Both the position numbers and the translations under genes were made by a program. Below the pieces are notes generated by a model. That model made no database searches and had not been told where the DNA came from. It saw nothing but the letters and a program-made list of their open reading frames with translations. A DNA stretch of 64,000 nucleotides from NCBI RefSeq assembly GCF_000373485.1, contig NZ_KB891586.1:262734-326733 (forward strand), given 5' to 3'. The stretch comes from Dasania marina DSM 21967. GTDB lineage: Bacteria; Pseudomonadota; Gammaproteobacteria; Pseudomonadales; Dasaniaceae. This document shows, piece by piece, positions 61,411 through 64,000 of the stretch (position 1 is the stretch's first letter; each line of letters begins with the position of its first letter).

Positions 61411-62541
61411 TTTCATGTCGTCGAAAAAGTTCTTTACACCTTCAAACCAAGAGCTCTTTAAGGGCGACTGGTCGCCGTTGCCATCATCAAAGGTTTGTTG
61501 CAACTCTTTCAACAATTCTTTTTGTTTTTTGGTTAAGTTAATCGGGGTTTCTACTGATACCTTGCAGAGCAAGTCGCCAGTGGAGCCACCGCGTACGGGC
61601 GCAACACCTTTGCCTCGTAATCTAAATAGCTTACCGGTTTGTGTTTCTGAGGGTATTTTCAATTTTACGCGACCGTCTAAGGTCGGCACTTCCAGCTCAC
61701 CACCTAGGGCAGCATCGACAATGGATATAGGCACTTCGCAATACAAATGCTTACCGTCACGCTCAAATATTTTATGCGCACGCACATTCATCTGCACATA
61801 CAAATCGCCACTAGGGCCGCCATCGGGGCTGGCCTCACCTTCACCGGATAAGCGTATACGGTCACCCGTATCAACACCGGGCGGTACTTTTACCGATAAG
61901 GTTTTGGTTTCTTCTACACGCCCTTGACCATAGCAGCTGCCACAGGGATCGGAAATCATCTTGCCCTTACCGCGACAATTGGGGCAGGTTTGTTGCACCG
62001 AGAAAAAGCCCTGCTGCATACGTACCTGGCCAGCACCACCACAAGTAGTACAGGTAACGGGCGCGCTGCCTTTTTTAGCACCAGAACCATCACAAGGCTT
62101 ACATGCTACCAAGGTAGGTATGCGAATTTTTGTGGTGGTGCCTTTTACCGCTTCTTCTAAATCTATATCTAGGTTATAGCGCAAATCAGATCCGGGCTGT
62201 GGCCCGCGATGCCTGCCGCCTCCGCCGCCTCCAAAAATATCACCAAACACATCGCCAAAAATATCGCTGAAATTACCGGCACCGGCGCCACCACCATAAC
62301 CACCACCCGCATTACCATCCACACCGGCATGGCCGTATTGGTCGTAGGCAGTACGTTTTTGGCTATTAGAAAGAATCTCGTAAGCCTCACTGGCTTCCTT
62401 GAATTTTTCTTCAGAGGCTTTGTCATCGGGGTTGCGGTCGGGATGATGCTTCATCGCCACACGGCGATAGGCTTTTTTCAGATCCGCCTCTGAAACATCC
62501 TTACTAACCCCTAAAATTTCGTAATAATCGCGTTTTGACAT
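61405..62541 (-). CDS. dnaJ: Chaperone DnaJ
   Basis: DnaK co-chaperone. It has 378 residues from the ATG at 62541 ([12 protein letters not shown]); an ATG three codons upstream is an alternative. It has an N-terminal J domain with HPD ([10 protein letters not shown]), a Gly-rich linker ([13 protein letters not shown] and FGGGGGG), four CxxCxGxG zinc repeats, and a C-terminal substrate domain. It lies between dnaK and dapB. Confidence 0.98.
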   Translation of the reverse strand: MSKRDYYEILGVSKDVSEADLKKAYRRVAMKHHPDRNPDDKASEEKFKEASEAYEILSNSQKRTAYDQYGHAGVDGNAGGGYGGGAGAGNFSDIFGDVFGDIFGGGGGGRHRGPQPGSDLRYNLDIDLEEAVKGTTTKIRIPTLVACKPCDGSGAKKGSAPVTCTTCGGAGQVRMQQGFFSVQQTCPNCRGKGKMISDPCGSCYGQGRVEETKTLSVKVPPGVDTGDRIRLSGEGEASPDGGPSGDLYVQMNVRAHKIFERDGKHLYCEVPISIVDAALGGELEVPTLDGRVKLKIPSETQTGKLFRLRGKGVAPVRGGSTGDLLCKVSVETPINLTKKQKELLKELQQTFDDGNGDQSPLKSSWFEGVKNFFDDMKI

Positions 62542-62593
62542 AGTTTTCATTCAGCCTGTTTCGGCTGCTACTTCTGGCTTTTTAAATGAATAA

Positions 62594-62717
62594 AAGCGCA
62601 GCTTAAATGCCGCGCTTCAAAATAATATGGCTGAAGCTACAAGCCGTAAGCTACAAGAAAAACTCTCTTGCAACTTACCGCTTACAGCTTGCCGCTGTCG
62701 ATAAAAAAGCTGCGCTT
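62594..62717. repeat. Nested inverted repeats between dnaK and dnaJ
   Basis: Outer arms AAGCGCAGCTT (62594-62604) and AAGCTGCGCTT (62707-62717) are a perfect 11-bp inverted repeat; the second overlaps the dnaK stop. Inside lies an imperfect inner hairpin of AGCTACAAG/GTAAGC-type words (62634-62693). Confidence 0.75.
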
Positions 62718-64000
62718 ATTTATCGTCCTTCACTTCTTCAAACTCGGCATCCATTACGTCATCGGCAGACTCAGCTTGTTCAGCACCAGCGTCACCGCCA
62801 GCAGGCTGGGCTTTCGCTTGCTCTTCGGCGTATAGCTTTTGCGCTAATGAGCCAGACGCTTCCGTCAGCTTTTGGGTAGCCGCGTCCATCGCTTCTTTGT
62901 CACCGCTGCCTACAGCCTCTTCAGCCTCTTTTAGCGCTTCTTCTATCGCCGCTTTCTCAGCGTCGTCAGCTTTGTCGCCAGCTTCTTCTACGGTTTTCTT
63001 AGTCGCGTGGATTAAGCCTTCTAACGTGTTACGAGCCGTTACCACTTCTTCAAACTTTTTATCCGCTTCGGCGTTAGCTTCAGCATCGCGCACCATGTTT
63101 TCGATTTCGTCGTCAGACAAACCACTAGAAGCCGTGATGCGTATAGACTGTTCTTTACCGGTTGCCTTATCTTTGGCGCCCACATGCAGAATACCGTTGG
63201 CATCTATGTCGAAGGTTACTTCAATTTGTGGCATGCCACGCGGTGAGGGCGGAATATCAGCCAAGTCAAAACGACCTAGTGATTTGTTTTGTGCCGCTTG
63301 CTTGCGCTCACCCTGTACTACGTGAATCGTCACTGCTGATTGATTATCTTCAGCGGTAGAGAAAGTTTGCGATTTCTTAGTAGGAATCGTGGTGTTCTTT
63401 TCAATCAAAGTCGTTGCAACGCCGCCCATGGTTTCTATACCTAGGCTTAATGGGGTTACGTCTAGCAACAATACGTCTTTAACATCACCGCTTAATACCG
63501 CACCTTGAATCGCCGCGCCCATGGCTACTGCTTCATCAGGGTTTACATCTTTGCGTGGAGCCTTACCGAAAAATTCAGCTACTTTCGCTTGTACCATAGG
63601 CATGCGAGTTTGGCCGCCCACTAAAATGATGTCATCAATTTCAGAGGTTGATAAATCAGCATCTTTAAGCGCTTGCTGTACAGGTTTTAAAGAATTAACA
63701 ACTAAGTCTTCAACCAAAGATTCAAGCTTGGCACGGGTTAACTTAACCACTAAATGCTTAGGCCCAGTCGCGTCAGCAGTAATGTACGGCAAGTTCACTT
63801 CTGTTTGCTGGCTAGAAGACAACTCGATCTTAGCTTTTTCAGCAGCTTCTTTTAAGCGCTGTAGGGCTAGCGGATCGTTGTGTAAATCAATGCTGTTGTC
63901 TTTCTTAAATTCAGCGGCCAAATATTCGATTAAACGCATATCGAAATCTTCACCACCTAAGAAAGTGTCACCATTGGTAGAAAGTACTTCGAACTGATGC
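62716..64000 (-). CDS. dnaK: Chaperone DnaK (Hsp70), 5'-truncated by the window edge
   Basis: The C-terminal 427 or so codons of Hsp70, continuing beyond the right edge through [20 protein letters not shown]. The remaining part of the nucleotide-binding domain ([24 protein letters not shown]), the [14 protein letters not shown] linker/substrate region and the C-terminal EFEEVKDDK tail are visible. An ATG at 63939 is internal, not a start. Followed by dnaJ. Confidence 0.98.
   Translation of the reverse strand, partial: HQFEVLSTNGDTFLGGEDFDMRLIEYLAAEFKKDNSIDLHNDPLALQRLKEAAEKAKIELSSSQQTEVNLPYITADATGPKHLVVKLTRAKLESLVEDLVVNSLKPVQQALKDADLSTSEIDDIILVGGQTRMPMVQAKVAEFFGKAPRKDVNPDEAVAMGAAIQGAVLSGDVKDVLLLDVTPLSLGIETMGGVATTLIEKNTTIPTKKSQTFSTAEDNQSAVTIHVVQGERKQAAQNKSLGRFDLADIPPSPRGMPQIEVTFDIDANGILHVGAKDKATGKEQSIRITASSGLSDDEIENMVRDAEANAEADKKFEEVVTARNTLEGLIHATKKTVEEAGDKADDAEKAAIEEALKEAEEAVGSGDKEAMDAATQKLTEASGSLAQKLYAEEQAKAQPAGGDAGAEQAESADDVMDAEFEEVKDDK

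Overview
The window is a conserved chromosomal stretch from a gammaproteobacterium. The gene order fits a marine Cellvibrionales-type (Spongiibacteraceae/Cellvibrionaceae-like) genome. That placement is an inference from synteny and protein character, not from a database search. Diagnostic blocks are the lipA-lipB-ybeD-dacA-rlpA-mltB-rodA-mrdA-rlmH-rsfS-nadD-proA cluster (mltB and proA placed as in Pseudomonas-like genomes), the metY-rimP-nusA-infB-rbfA-truB-rpsO-pnp operon, the ftsH-folP-glmM-tpiA-secG-tRNA-Leu block, and the dnaK-dnaJ-dapB ... carA-carB-greA block.

Layout. 1-9.9 kb is the accessory part: a truncated ATP sulfurylase gene, a lipoprotein amidohydrolase, a hybrid histidine kinase, a DUF2058 protein, a ThDP-dependent acetolactate-synthase-like enzyme and a PuuC-like aldehyde dehydrogenase. 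The last two converge on about 1 kb of noncoding DNA built from two copies of a highly structured repeat. 9.9-26 kb is a minus-strand cell-wall, lipoylation and housekeeping cluster. 26.4-29.1 kb holds ppa and a few small genes: an unknown protein, an M15 peptidase, a TfoX C-terminal-domain protein and a Rieske protein. It ends in a 14-copy heptanucleotide array. 29.3-38.6 kb is the translation/transcription operon, starting at an initiator tRNA with a near-consensus promoter. 38.7-51.3 kb carries secG, tpiA, glmM, folP, ftsH, rlmE, the divergent yhbY, greA and carBA.

Between carA and dapB lies a block absent from the textbook dapB-carAB arrangement: aceK, rraA, a GNAT, a possible ADP-ribosyltransferase-fold protein, aceA, a LysR regulator and glcB. 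It holds the whole glyoxylate shunt plus the kinase/phosphatase that controls flux into it. An 11-bp inverted repeat containing TTAGCTAA palindromes sits between aceA and the LysR gene. The window closes with dapB, dnaJ and a 5'-truncated dnaK.

Most coding content is ordinary core genome. The less explained signals are noncoding: the 459-bp-period structured repeat at 7.3-8.1 kb, the AGTCTCT array, a dispersed CTAG/GACTAG repeat family that supplies the stop codons of three genes, and long inverted repeats flanking dnaJ. I found no CRISPR array, prophage, insertion sequence or recognisable new multi-gene defence system.
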